Of a stretch of DNA of 64,000 bases, positions 27,632 to 35,790 are shown one piece after another (the first letter of the stretch is position 1; every line of letters begins with the position of its first letter). The stretch lies in the NCBI GenBank assembly GCA_025210805.1, contig JAOAQX010000023.1:186001-250000 (forward strand), written 5' to 3'. A model generated the notes under the pieces. That model was not told the origin of the DNA, did not search any database, and saw only the letters and a program-made list of their open reading frames with translations. The position numbers and the translations under genes were made by a program. The stretch comes from Flavobacteriales bacterium (GTDB lineage: Bacteria; Bacteroidota; Bacteroidia; Flavobacteriales; CAJXXR01).

Positions 27632-28165
27632 ATGAAAACTATTTTTAGTCTTCTCTTTTTCCTTTTTATAAGCACAGCCGTTTTTGCACAGTCTGATGCT
27701 TACTCTATTTATGGTATCAAAGGGGGAATTAACCGAGTAGAAAGCGGAAAAACGGGAGTTGTTTTAGGTCTTTTTGGAGAATATGCACTTTCTACAAATT
27801 TTTCTTTAAGATCAGAAACCAATTTCTCGGCTCAAGAAATTGATATTGAGTCAGACAATAAAAAACAGGTACAAGCAAAACTCAACTATCTTAATTGGCC
27901 GATTTTAGGAAAATTCTATATGAATGAATCTTTTAGTTTAGAAGGCGGTCCCCAAATTGGTTTTTTATTGAGTGGAAAAAGTAAAAGTCTTGCCAAAAAC
28001 GACTTCAAAATCATAGAGTTCGGTCTAAGTGTAGGTTTGGGATATCGATTATTGGATAATATAGAATTAGGACTGCGTTATAACCATGGATTAACGGATA
28101 TTACAAAGACAAAGGATCAGATTAACAATAAAGTATTGCAACTGAGCTTGGCTGTTAATTTATAA
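27632..28165 (+). CDS. Small outer-membrane beta-barrel protein
   Basis: 177 residues with a signal peptide (STAVFAQ). An eight-strand barrel of the outer-membrane beta-barrel/PorT-like family is likely: YGIKGGINRVESG, FGEYALSTNFSLRSETNFS, LEGGPQIGFLLSG, IELGLRYNHGLTDI. Such proteins have no assigned activity. Convergent with the next T9SS gene. Confidence 0.82.
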   Translation: MKTIFSLLFFLFISTAVFAQSDAYSIYGIKGGINRVESGKTGVVLGLFGEYALSTNFSLRSETNFSAQEIDIESDNKKQVQAKLNYLNWPILGKFYMNESFSLEGGPQIGFLLSGKSKSLAKNDFKIIEFGLSVGLGYRLLDNIELGLRYNHGLTDITKTKDQINNKVLQLSLAVNL

Positions 28166-28170
28166 GGATT

Positions 28171-29277
28171 TTACTGAACCACTAATCTAAAAACACCCAT
28201 TTTTTTACCAAAAGAATCAAAAGCAACTATTTTGTAAATACCTGATGCAAAAGTATTCGTTGAGAATTTTGGTTCTTTTGTTTGCAATTGCATTCTCCCC
28301 TGCGCATCATACAATTTTAAATATCCAAAATCTGATTTATCGATATTCAGCACTACTCTATCATTACTAGGATTTGGGTATAAAAAAACCGTTTTCGCTG
28401 CCGCTTCTTCCGTAGATAAATCTTTAAAAAAATAGAATAACCTAGCAGGTTGGTCATCATTCCCTTCAGTAGTAAAATAGTAAGAATGTGCATCTCGTGG
28501 ACTACAGGATTCTACCTGAAAAGAATAATCATTTGGCAAATATATTTGTGATTCCTTGATTAGACTTATCTGACTCAAATCATCATTAACAATCTCCAAC
28601 TCTACCATTTTTGCATACAAAACTTGGTATCCTACCAGAATTAGCTTCGTATCAGAAATTCGATGAGCATCTGTCACAAGCATATTAAAATCAAGGCTAT
28701 CAATTAAGGTAGCTACCTGATGTCCCGTATCTTTTGGTACTTGATACAGATACGTTTTTTTATTATCCCAGTTTTTTGTAAAAATGATAAGATTATTTCC
28801 AAAAGGAATCATTGCCTCTGCATCAAAATGTGTTTGAAATTGCTGACTGCTAAAATCTGTCTGATTTTGGTAGTTAAAGTATATAAAATCAGCACTAACA
28901 CCCAGGCTATCTGAAGATAAATAATCTTGTTTATCTATCTTTAAAATTCTTAAATTTTGACGATTCCCATAATTATTTCCAAAATCACCGATATAAATAA
29001 AATCATGATCAGTACAAATTGCTTCCCAATCAATATTAGGTGCGTTTGAAATCATTGTCTCTTTTAATATAGAACCATTCAAGCTATCAATTTCATATAA
29101 AATGGGAGAATTCCCAGAATCATTAAAAGTCAAAAGATTACCGTTCACCTTGGTGATTCCTGATGTTTCCACAACACTATCAGAGAGTTGTGTTAAAAAT
29201 TGTGTGTTCTGAGCAAAAGTAATTTGAACTCCAAAAAAAAGTACAAAAAAGGAAATTAGTAAACGCATATTGATCAT
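28171..29277 (-). CDS. T9SS-secreted protein with propeller-like domain
   Basis: 368 residues; either of two close ATGs (29277, 29268) may start it. A signal peptide (FFGVQITFAQ) is followed by a beta-propeller-like region (ITKVNGNLLTFNDSGNSP, IDWEAICTDHDFIYIGDFGNN) that recalls SdiA-regulated or esterase-like propellers. The last 75 residues are a type A T9SS sorting domain (VFLYPNPSNDRVVLNI, FASGIYKIV). Likely surface-exposed. Function unknown. Single gene with its own promoter. Confidence 0.85.
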   Translation of the reverse strand: MINMRLLISFFVLFFGVQITFAQNTQFLTQLSDSVVETSGITKVNGNLLTFNDSGNSPILYEIDSLNGSILKETMISNAPNIDWEAICTDHDFIYIGDFGNNYGNRQNLRILKIDKQDYLSSDSLGVSADFIYFNYQNQTDFSSQQFQTHFDAEAMIPFGNNLIIFTKNWDNKKTYLYQVPKDTGHQVATLIDSLDFNMLVTDAHRISDTKLILVGYQVLYAKMVELEIVNDDLSQISLIKESQIYLPNDYSFQVESCSPRDAHSYYFTTEGNDDQPARLFYFFKDLSTEEAAAKTVFLYPNPSNDRVVLNIDKSDFGYLKLYDAQGRMQLQTKEPKFSTNTFASGIYKIVAFDSFGKKMGVFRLVVQ

Positions 29278-29320
29278 TTTAAACCATTAATTTAAAGCAT
29301 ATATTATACCGATTATTTAC

Positions 29321-29349
29321 CAAAAATACTCACTTATATCGATTACCAA
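29321..29349 (-). promoter_or_regulatory. Promoter of the T9SS propeller gene
   Basis: On the minus strand TTG (29347-29349), an 18-nt spacer and TATTTTTG (29321-29328) give a full Bacteroidota-type promoter, 43 nt before the ATG at 29277. Confidence 0.5.
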
Positions 29350-29463
29350 CTAATTACTCTATTAGTTCATTGAATTCAAAGCTTGTTTTTTAAAGTATTG
29401 TATCCATATTTTACATACCAAAACCTGATATATTATCTGTATATTAAACGGATAATTCTTCGT

Positions 29464-29662
29464 TTATTTTCATTAGTTAAAAATGTTTTTTGTACCTTAG
29501 TCTCATGATATTCAAAAATATAAATAGTACCTTTAGATTCACTTCCAAAACTTGTAATTACTGGGCTTTTTGTGTTTTTGATTTTAAAAAAGAAAGTATA
29601 AACGTATAATGACTTATGAATGTGCCTTTGTTATGTGAGGGTGTGTTTATTTGGTTGTTGTG
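29464..29662 (+). repeat. 5' element, copy A (before OLD gene)
   Basis: About 200 bp repeated at 34599-34795 and 35791-35977. From TGTACCTTAG to GTATAATG (about 121 bp) it differs from copy C at only six places. It holds a promoter-like TACCTTAG box, a 34-codon frame (29505-29609), a variable spacer, and a conserved tail with TTGTTATGTG and GGTTGTTGTG. It ends 17 bp before the OLD gene. Confidence 0.8.
29505..29609 (+). other. 34-codon frame in 5' element A
   Basis: An open frame beginning MIFKNINSTFRF and ending KKESINV, inside the repeat. Copy B (34640-34744) keeps it open with five amino-acid changes. Copy C (35815) has TGA at codon 20. It has no ribosome-binding site that I can see and may be a chance frame in a conserved leader. 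Confidence 0.3.
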
Positions 29663-29679
29663 TACCATAAAAAACCGAT

Positions 29680-31389
29680 ATGAAAATAACCAAATTCAAA
29701 ATAGAAAATTATAGGGCGATTGAAAATATAGAGTTTACTTTGAACTTTTCAATCAACCCAATAATTGGTATAAATGAAGCCGGTAAAACATCTGTTTTGA
29801 AAGCAATATTAGCTTTTGATAAATCAAGAGATAGATATAATGGCGGAAAGCACTTAGAATATGAAAATAACTATACTATTAAGCAACGAGATTGTAGAAT
29901 TTTAGCTTTTATAAAATTAGAGAAAAAGGAAAAAGAAGATCTTATTGAAAGAATTAAGATAAATACAGAATCAGAAGATTTTAAAATTATTAATTCATTA
30001 AACAATGATTTCTTATTTATTTTAGAACGTTCACTTTCAAAAGATAAAAAACCATATCAATGCACAATTGAAGGTATTACTGAAAAGACTTTAATTAAGA
30101 TTTCAAAATACTTAGTGTCTAAATTACCATACATTTTATACTTTGATGATTTTGCAGACAGAGTGCCAAGTTTAATACAGTTCCCTGATGATTATAGAGA
30201 AAGTGGTAAAATTGGAAGAGTTAAAAATAGAGAATGGAACGAAATCATTGAAGAAATTTTTAAGCGAGCAGATACAGAGGGTATTGACGAAGATGAAACA
30301 GAAACTCCTTTAATTTCTTATTTAAAAATTGAAGATAGAGACAAAAAGTCTGACATACGTTCAGATGTTGAGGATACTCTCAATGAAGAAATAATAAAGG
30401 AATGGAAGAGAATTAAGAAAAGTGGTGAAAGCTTTGCAGATGATAGTGATAAACTTGAGTTAGTTATTGTAAATACTGACAATACTTTTGAGTTTAAAGT
30501 AAAAGACAAGTCACATAAAGGTAAAAAGAGAACGTTTGATATTTCAGAAAGAAGTAAAGGTTTTCAATGGTTTTTCAATTATATGGTTAAATTGAAATTC
30601 AATCCAAATTATAAAGGGAAATTAGAAAACTCCATTTTCCTACTTGATGAACCAGGCTCATATTTACATTCTTCTGCTCAAAGTGAATTATTAAAAGAAT
30701 TAGAATCTGTATCAAAGAAAAACACTATCATTTATTGTACTCATTCACAATATCTTCTAAATCCAGAAATCATCAAACTTGGAAGTATTAGAATAGCGGA
30801 GAAGAAAGATTCTAAAATCAATTTACAAAATTTCGGTAGTTACAAATCAAGAAAAGACAAAGGTGCTTTATCTCCTATATATCAAGCGTTAAACTTAAAT
30901 TTTGCTCACGACTTTGTTGGGAAAATAATAATAACAGAAGGCATAACTGATTTCTATTTTTTCAATATCCTGCAAAAGCATACTAGTTTTATAGAAAATA
31001 AACTAAAATTTATACCAAGTAGCGGAGCAAGTCAATCTACGACACTAATTAGCTTTGCGTATTCTTTTGCAGATAACTTCATCATTTTCCTTGATAATGA
31101 TAAAGCAGGTAGAAGTGCTAAGAAAAAATATCTCAAAGAATTTGGAAATGAACTTGAAAATAAAATTCATATTTATGGCAATAAGAGTGATAAGTTTGAG
31201 TTAGAGGATTTTTTATGTGAAAAAGATGCAAAAAATTTACTAATACTAACAGAATCTAACGATTTAAAAAGAGCATTAGGTTTCTTGTTTTATGATTATG
31301 CTGAAAAGCAAGTTGAGTTTTGTGAAAAATTATCAGATAATACTAAAGAAAATTTAAAACATTTATTTGAAACACTTGAAAAAATATAA
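29680..31389 (+). CDS. OLD-family ATP-dependent nuclease
   Basis: 569 residues. The N-terminal SMC-like ATPase has the P-loop GINEAGKT near residue 31 and Walker B IFLLDEPGSYLHSSAQSE near 325. The C-terminal TOPRIM domain is at about 405-500 (IIITEGITDFYFF, FIIFLDNDKAGRSA), giving the E and DxD needed for cleavage. OLD nucleases act in phage interference. The class-2 partner GajB is absent, so it would be a single-gene class-1 type. It is preceded by 5' element A and followed by a 3' element and terminator, marking it as a self-contained accessory unit. Confidence 0.9.
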   Translation: MKITKFKIENYRAIENIEFTLNFSINPIIGINEAGKTSVLKAILAFDKSRDRYNGGKHLEYENNYTIKQRDCRILAFIKLEKKEKEDLIERIKINTESEDFKIINSLNNDFLFILERSLSKDKKPYQCTIEGITEKTLIKISKYLVSKLPYILYFDDFADRVPSLIQFPDDYRESGKIGRVKNREWNEIIEEIFKRADTEGIDEDETETPLISYLKIEDRDKKSDIRSDVEDTLNEEIIKEWKRIKKSGESFADDSDKLELVIVNTDNTFEFKVKDKSHKGKKRTFDISERSKGFQWFFNYMVKLKFNPNYKGKLENSIFLLDEPGSYLHSSAQSELLKELESVSKKNTIIYCTHSQYLLNPEIIKLGSIRIAEKKDSKINLQNFGSYKSRKDKGALSPIYQALNLNFAHDFVGKIIITEGITDFYFFNILQKHTSFIENKLKFIPSSGASQSTTLISFAYSFADNFIIFLDNDKAGRSAKKKYLKEFGNELENKIHIYGNKSDKFELEDFLCEKDAKNLLILTESNDLKRALGFLFYDYAEKQVEFCEKLSDNTKENLKHLFETLEKI

Positions 31390-31411
31390 ATACGACACTA
31401 CAATAACTAAG

Positions 31412-31468
31412 TCTTCAGATTACTCGCAGAGCAAAATCTGGACTGAATAACTGTCCCGAAACATCGAA
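31412..31468 (+). repeat. 3' element, copy 2
   Basis: Starts 23 bp after the OLD stop. CTTCAGATTACTCGCAGAGC is shared with 944-963 and partly with 35583-35600, and CCCGAAACATCG with 34489-34500 and 36908-36918. Confidence 0.6.
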
Positions 31469-31498
31469 AGACTTTTGAGTGTTCAAAGGTCTTTTTTT
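31467..31498 (+). terminator. Intrinsic terminator behind the OLD unit
   Basis: A 12-bp stem (31467-31478 with 31483-31494, one G-T pair), 4-nt loop and a T run. Near-identical to the hairpin at 12-42. Confidence 0.75.
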
Positions 31499-31505
31499 AA
31501 ATCTT

Positions 31506-31582
31506 TAACTTTCTTAAAATTAAGGAATTTTGTAGCTTTATATACTTTTGGAAAAGCACCTGTAGAGCAGGTTTAGTTTGAC
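31506..31582 (+). repeat. 5' element E, copy 2 (promoter plus hairpin)
   Basis: Similar to 188-267. It contains TACTTTTG (31543-31550, exact TAnnTTTG), then the hairpin ACCTG (31558-31562)/CAGGT (31568-31572), whose stem differs from copy 1 by one compensated pair, then GTTTAGTTTGAC. The hairpin lies at the expected 5' end of the message. Confidence 0.65.
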
Positions 31583-31647
31583 AAAAAATAGAGTATGAAA
31601 AACCTATTACTTTTCATATACAAAATCTTAATCTCAATTAAAAGCTC

Positions 31648-32895
31648 ATGAAAAAATATATCTATTTACTAGTAACAATTGGATTGACTTGTTATTTCTC
31701 TGGAGAAATGTTGGCACAATCGAGTTTGGATCAGTCAACGGAAGTTGTTGATACTTTATATTCAGAGGTTCTTGGAGAATCTCGTGAGTTTTGGGTTAAA
31801 TTTCCAGAAAATTATAGCTCAGATAGTCCTGTAAAATATCCTGTTGTTTATTTGTTAGATGGGTTTTCTTTGAAGGAAAATATAGAAGCTGTTTATAATA
31901 ATTATTGGGGACATTATTTACCTCACATGATTCTAATTGGAATTTCTAATAAAACCAACAGAGTGCGAGATCTCACTACGTCACAGATTAAGATGAGACG
32001 TGGACAAGCAATGGATAAAAAGACTGGTGGTGCTAAAAAATTCACTCACTTTATTGAAAAAGAACTCATACCATATATCGAAAATAAATATCCTACGACC
32101 TCTTACCGTACGTTGATAGGACATTCATACGCAGGACTTTTTACAATAAATATGCTGATTAACCATAAGCATGTTTTTGAAAACTATATTGCGATTGATC
32201 CAAGTATCGAATGGGACAATCAAAAATTATTGAAAGAAGCAAAGCAAAAACTCCTTTCTGGTAATTATGAAGGAAAATCCCTTTTCATATCTTTAGCTGC
32301 TGAACAGTTACATATTTGGAATGAAAAAATAACCATGGAGAATATTATGGCTGATTCTTCAGATTTTACTCTATTTGCTCGTTCTATCATTGACTTTTCA
32401 ACATTTGCAACTTCTCATAAACAGACAGGATTAAATTTCTCATGGAAGGTGTACCATGAAGATTTACATGGGACTGTTCCACTTCCAACGATGAGAGATG
32501 GCTTGATTTTTCTTTTTGAGTGGTACCAGTTTAAATCTCCACAAAAATATAATAATCCAGAAACGACAGTTGAAGAATTAACTGGGTTATTGAAAAAACA
32601 AGAAAAAATCTATACAACACATTTTGGATATCCATTTCCACCAATGATTGAAGAAATGCTTAGTGGATATGGCTATATGAATTTGGAAATGGGGCAACCG
32701 GAAAAGGCTTTTATGTTTTTTAAAATGAATATTGACTACTATCCAAAAAGCGCAAGTGCACATAACTCAATGGCAGATTATTACGAGACCAAAAAGGACT
32801 ATATCAATGCTTTAAAATACGCAAAGAAAGCATTTGAACTCAGTGGAGAAAATAAAGATAAGAACAGAATAAAAGAACTTGAGAAAAAGAACTAA
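31648..32895 (+). CDS. Alpha/beta hydrolase (esterase) with TPR-like tail
   Basis: 415 residues. Signal peptide (residues 1-24, GEMLAQ). An esterase domain of the Fes/IroE-like family follows at 30-290: YPVVYLLDGFS, nucleophile elbow GHSYAG and a histidine in HEDLHGTVPLP. The last 80 residues contain TPR-like helices (GYMNLEMGQPEKAFMFFKMN, AHNSMADYYETKKDYINAL). Substrate unknown. It lies behind 5' element E and is probably one of the island's accessory units. The longer upstream leader (31583-31647) shows nothing. Confidence 0.85.
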   Translation: MKKYIYLLVTIGLTCYFSGEMLAQSSLDQSTEVVDTLYSEVLGESREFWVKFPENYSSDSPVKYPVVYLLDGFSLKENIEAVYNNYWGHYLPHMILIGISNKTNRVRDLTTSQIKMRRGQAMDKKTGGAKKFTHFIEKELIPYIENKYPTTSYRTLIGHSYAGLFTINMLINHKHVFENYIAIDPSIEWDNQKLLKEAKQKLLSGNYEGKSLFISLAAEQLHIWNEKITMENIMADSSDFTLFARSIIDFSTFATSHKQTGLNFSWKVYHEDLHGTVPLPTMRDGLIFLFEWYQFKSPQKYNNPETTVEELTGLLKKQEKIYTTHFGYPFPPMIEEMLSGYGYMNLEMGQPEKAFMFFKMNIDYYPKSASAHNSMADYYETKKDYINALKYAKKAFELSGENKDKNRIKELEKKN

Positions 32896-33130
32896 GAATA
32901 ATTAATCGACAACTAACAGGATAATTTAAATCTTCATCTTACAAGTCGTTTTGTGGTGAAGGGTCGTGGTAAAAATCACTCTATCTAACAGATAATCAGG
33001 TGTTTTTTATTCAAGAGCGCTACTTATTTTTATTTCGAAATTTAAGCATAAAGAAAATGACATTATACACCTTTAGAAATAAACACAAAAAATAAATTCA
33101 CAGTTTGCTTTTTCAACTGTCTAATATATT
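32896..33130. other. Gap before the SRPBCC-sigma pair
   Basis: No reading frame, and no copy of the 5' elements found elsewhere in the island. It contains a short inverted repeat CAGTT (33101-33105)/AACTG (33115-33119). The left 150 bp holds nothing I recognise. Confidence 0.5.
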
Positions 33131-33152
33131 GTAACCAAAATTCATTGGTTAC
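33131..33152. promoter_or_regulatory. Inverted repeat upstream of the SRPBCC gene
   Basis: GTAACCAA (33131-33138), AATTCA, TTGGTTAC (33145-33152): a perfect 8-bp inverted repeat 11 nt before the ATG at 33164. It could be an operator or a hairpin covering the translation start. Confidence 0.5.
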
Positions 33153-33163
33153 TTAAAAAATTT

Positions 33164-33580
33164 ATGAAAATGTCTACAGTTAAAAATCACGACGTACAAA
33201 GTATTAATTTATCAACATCAACAGAAAAAGCATTTGATTATATTGCTAATCCTGTAAACCTAGAAAAATGGACTGGAGCTTTTAAAAATGCCGATGATAA
33301 ATCGGCACTACTAATTACTCCAAATGGAGAACTTAAAATTGGTTTAGAAACAAGAACTAATAAAGAATTAGGAACTATAGATTGGTATATGACAATGCCA
33401 GACAATAGTGTTGGTGTTGCATATTCAAGAGTAACTTCAGGACCGGATGGTCATGCTATTTATTCTTTTGTTTTAATAGCTCCACCTTTGCCTTTAGAGC
33501 AAATTGAGGGAACTTTGGCTGTTCAAAAAGCTCAACTTACTGAGGAACTCATAAAATTACAAGAAATTCTAACAGCTTAA
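33164..33580 (+). CDS. SRPBCC family protein
   Basis: 138 residues, no signal peptide. START-like fold: INLSTSTEKAFDYIANPVNLEKWTGAF at the start is the typical SRPBCC opening. It lies directly upstream of an ECF sigma factor and the two probably form a unit; SRPBCC proteins often accompany ECF sigma genes of this kind. Whether it senses a ligand for the sigma factor is open. An inverted repeat lies in front and a hairpin behind. Confidence 0.82.
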   Translation: MKMSTVKNHDVQSINLSTSTEKAFDYIANPVNLEKWTGAFKNADDKSALLITPNGELKIGLETRTNKELGTIDWYMTMPDNSVGVAYSRVTSGPDGHAIYSFVLIAPPLPLEQIEGTLAVQKAQLTEELIKLQEILTA

Positions 33581-33586
33581 AAACTA

Positions 33587-33617
33587 AATGAAGGCTAAAT
33601 AAAAATTAGCCTTCATT
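33587..33617 (+). other. Hairpin between SRPBCC and sigma genes
   Basis: Perfect 12-bp arms (33587-33598 and 33606-33617) with a 7-nt loop, without a following T run. It may weaken readthrough into, or alter stability of, the sigma message rather than fully terminate. Confidence 0.55.
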
Positions 33618-33630
33618 ATACACGGTAAAT

Positions 33631-34434
33631 ATGGAAGAACAATTGATAAAAGAGAGTCTATTAGGAAATAAAAAAAGTCTTGAAAAGTTGATAAAATCTA
33701 TTGAAGGATTAGTATATAATTTGTCTCTTCGTTTTTTATGGAATAAAGAAGATGCAGAAGATGCTACCCAAGAAATTTTGATAAAAATAATAACCAATTT
33801 GAGCAAATTTAATGGGAATAGTAAGTTTCAAACGTGGGTTTATAGGGTATCTACTAATTACTTAATCAATAAAAAGAAAAGTACATTTGAGAAAAGCCCT
33901 ATATCATTTAGTGATTTTGCAAAGGAATTAAACATTATTAAAGAACCTGTTAGCTATGATTTTGCTGATAAAGATATTTTAGAAAAAGAAATGAAAACAG
34001 GTTGTACCTTAGCTATGTTACAATGCTTGAGTAGAGAATTACGAATTGTTTTTATACTAGGTAGTATTCTGAAAATAAAAAGTAATATAGCTTGTGAAAT
34101 TTTAGAAATTACAGCCCCAAATTTTAGAAAAAGACTGGAAAAATCAAGGAAATTAATAGATTCTTTTATGAATGCTAACTGTGGTGTTTACAATCCTAAA
34201 AATCCTTGTAGGTGCAACAATAGAATAAATCAAGCCTTAGCTTGTAAAAGAATTGTAAAAAACAATCTGAGTTTTGTTTCTGATATAGAAGCTTATAATA
34301 GCGAAATGGAAGAACTGCATTCTATGACTGGTATTTATGCAAATCACGGAAAATTTAAAAATCAATCAGACTTTAATAATGAGATTAAAGAGCTTGTAAT
34401 GAATAAAAGAATCATAAATTTCGAAGATAAATAA
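33631..34434 (+). CDS. ECF-type RNA polymerase sigma factor with cysteine-rich extension
   Basis: 267 residues. Sigma region 2 is at about 20-85 (VYNLSLRFLWNKEDAEDATQE, FQTWVYRVSTNY). Region 4 is at about 120-170 (LSRELRIVFILGSILKIKS, LEITAPNFRKRLEKSRK). After it comes an extension of about 85 residues starting NCGVYNPKNPCRCNNRI with three close cysteines, a feature of a known ECF subgroup that lacks an obvious anti-sigma factor. The tail may bind metal and regulate activity, which is inference. It follows the SRPBCC gene by 50 bp and precedes a 3' element. Confidence 0.88.
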   Translation: MEEQLIKESLLGNKKSLEKLIKSIEGLVYNLSLRFLWNKEDAEDATQEILIKIITNLSKFNGNSKFQTWVYRVSTNYLINKKKSTFEKSPISFSDFAKELNIIKEPVSYDFADKDILEKEMKTGCTLAMLQCLSRELRIVFILGSILKIKSNIACEILEITAPNFRKRLEKSRKLIDSFMNANCGVYNPKNPCRCNNRINQALACKRIVKNNLSFVSDIEAYNSEMEELHSMTGIYANHGKFKNQSDFNNEIKELVMNKRIINFEDK

Positions 34435-34452
34435 TGTCGAACACATCAATAT

Positions 34453-34505
34453 TTCTCCAAACCACTCACAAAGCAAAACCAAAAGAGCCCGAAAACATCG
34501 GAGAC
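34453..34505 (+). repeat. 3' element, copy 3
   Basis: Starts 18 bp after the sigma gene stop. ACTCACAAAGCAAAACC matches 36881-36897, and CCCGAAAACATCGGAGAC matches the hairpin part of other copies. Confidence 0.6.
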
Positions 34506-34598
34506 TACCAACTAAACACCTTATTTGCTCACTTTTTATGATTGATTTCAATAATTCACCTATCAAAAAGCTTGTACATTTTTCAAGTAATACCTAAT

Positions 34599-34795
34599 TT
34601 ATTTTCTTTAACTAAAAATGTTTTTTGTACCTTAGTCTTATGATAGTCAAAAATATAAATAGCACCTCTAGATTCACTTCCAAAACCTGTATTTACTGGG
34701 ATTTTTGTGTTTTTGATTATAAAAAAGAAAGTATAAACGTATAAGGCGTATAAATACACCTGTGTTATGTGATGGTGTGTTTATTCGGTTGTTAT
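34599..34795 (+). repeat. 5' element, copy B (before ankyrin gene)
   Basis: Aligned with copy A from the first base (offset 5135). About nine mismatches in the 121-bp conserved core. It contains the open 34-codon frame at 34640-34744 and the tail TGTGTTATGTG and CGGTTGTTATAG. It ends 11 bp before the ATG at 34807. Confidence 0.8.
34640..34744 (+). other. 34-codon frame in 5' element B
   Basis: Same frame as 29505-29609, open to its TAA, beginning MIVKNINSTSRF and ending KKESINV. Against copy A there are five amino-acid and about two silent changes, which does not by itself show selection. Confidence 0.3.
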
Positions 34796-34806
34796 AGCAA
34801 ATTAAA

Positions 34807-35574
34807 ATGGACGAATTTAATCGAACAGAGATATTCTACTCAATAGTTAACAATGACTATGATAAATTCGTGAAAGAGCTTGAGTTTTTGACCGATGTAA
34901 ATATGGTTGATATAAACGGAATGTCTTTACTTCATTTCTGTAGTGAATATTCAAGCCTTAAATTTGCAGAAAGTCTAATTGAAAAAGGTATCAACGTTGA
35001 CTTAAAAGATAATTATGGGAATAATGCTTTATGGAAAGCTACATTTAATTCAAGAGGAAATTATGAATTGGTCAGATTACTAATTGAAAATGGATCTAAC
35101 CCAAATTCTAAAAATAATGCCAATAAATCACCATTGGACTTAGCACTTAGTTTTGGAGATGAAAGACTAATCGGACTGCTTAGCGAGCCAGAATATAAAT
35201 ACTATGCAGACTGGGAACAATTGGCTGATTTGTTCAATTACAAAATAAACAAACACGACCAAGATTGGACTTATACAATTTCAGAACCTGAAAGAATCGA
35301 GGATTACCTAGATGCTTATGCAAATATTGAGAATATTGAAGCAAAATATTCTCTACTTGAAATGATCATTCAATCCGTTAATGACCAAACTGATGAAGAA
35401 TTTGATAAGTATTGGAATCGATTAGTTCCATTCCTTGATATTGATTTCGAATTAAACAAACCTACTATCTATTATTGGTGTGATTGGATGAATGATAATC
35501 TGGAAGATTGTTTCGTAATTAGCGGCAAGATGAGAGAATATTGGATTAAAAAAACTAAAGAAAAAATGCTATAA
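34807..35574 (+). CDS. Ankyrin-repeat protein
   Basis: 255 residues, cytoplasmic. Three or four ankyrin repeats at about 15-135 (MSLLHFCSEYSSLKFAESLI, YGNNALWKATFNSRGNYELVRLLIENG, KSPLDLALSFGDERLIGLL). The C-terminal ~120 residues are acidic and unrecognised. Single ankyrin proteins often serve as immunity or effector-binding partners. Here it follows 5' element B and lies in a string of unrelated accessory genes. No further role can be read from sequence. Confidence 0.85.
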   Translation: MDEFNRTEIFYSIVNNDYDKFVKELEFLTDVNMVDINGMSLLHFCSEYSSLKFAESLIEKGINVDLKDNYGNNALWKATFNSRGNYELVRLLIENGSNPNSKNNANKSPLDLALSFGDERLIGLLSEPEYKYYADWEQLADLFNYKINKHDQDWTYTISEPERIEDYLDAYANIENIEAKYSLLEMIIQSVNDQTDEEFDKYWNRLVPFLDIDFELNKPTIYYWCDWMNDNLEDCFVISGKMREYWIKKTKEKML

Positions 35575-35582
35575 TAAGCTAT

Positions 35583-35670
35583 GTCTTCGGGTTACTCCCC
35601 GCTCCCGCCAATTTCTAATTGGTGTGGACACACAAATAATCAAACCATATTAACCCCGAACATCGGGATT
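35583..35670 (+). repeat. 3' element, copy 5 (enlarged)
   Basis: Begins 9 bp after the ankyrin stop. GTCTTCGGGTTACTC matches copy 2, and CCCGAACATCGGGATTGAC closes it. Between them sits CCGCCAATTTCTAATTGGTG, a hairpin palindrome also found at 36487-36505 and, inverted, at 36631-36653. Confidence 0.55.
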
Positions 35671-35790
35671 GACTAAAACCCACAGCGTCTTTTTCTAAGG
35701 AAAAAGAAAACCGACTCAATAGTGAAGTGGCAAAAAGAACAAAAACTAAAGACAATAGTCGAATATTATTCGTTTACCTTCCTTCATAAA

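Noticed and set aside
29464-29662. The 5' element as a classical integron attC site
   Set aside because: The tail looks superficially like Vibrio repeat sequence (GGTTGTTGTG, GTTATG), but I find no RYYYAAC/GTTRRRY core pair, the element lies before rather than behind each gene, and no integron integrase is present.
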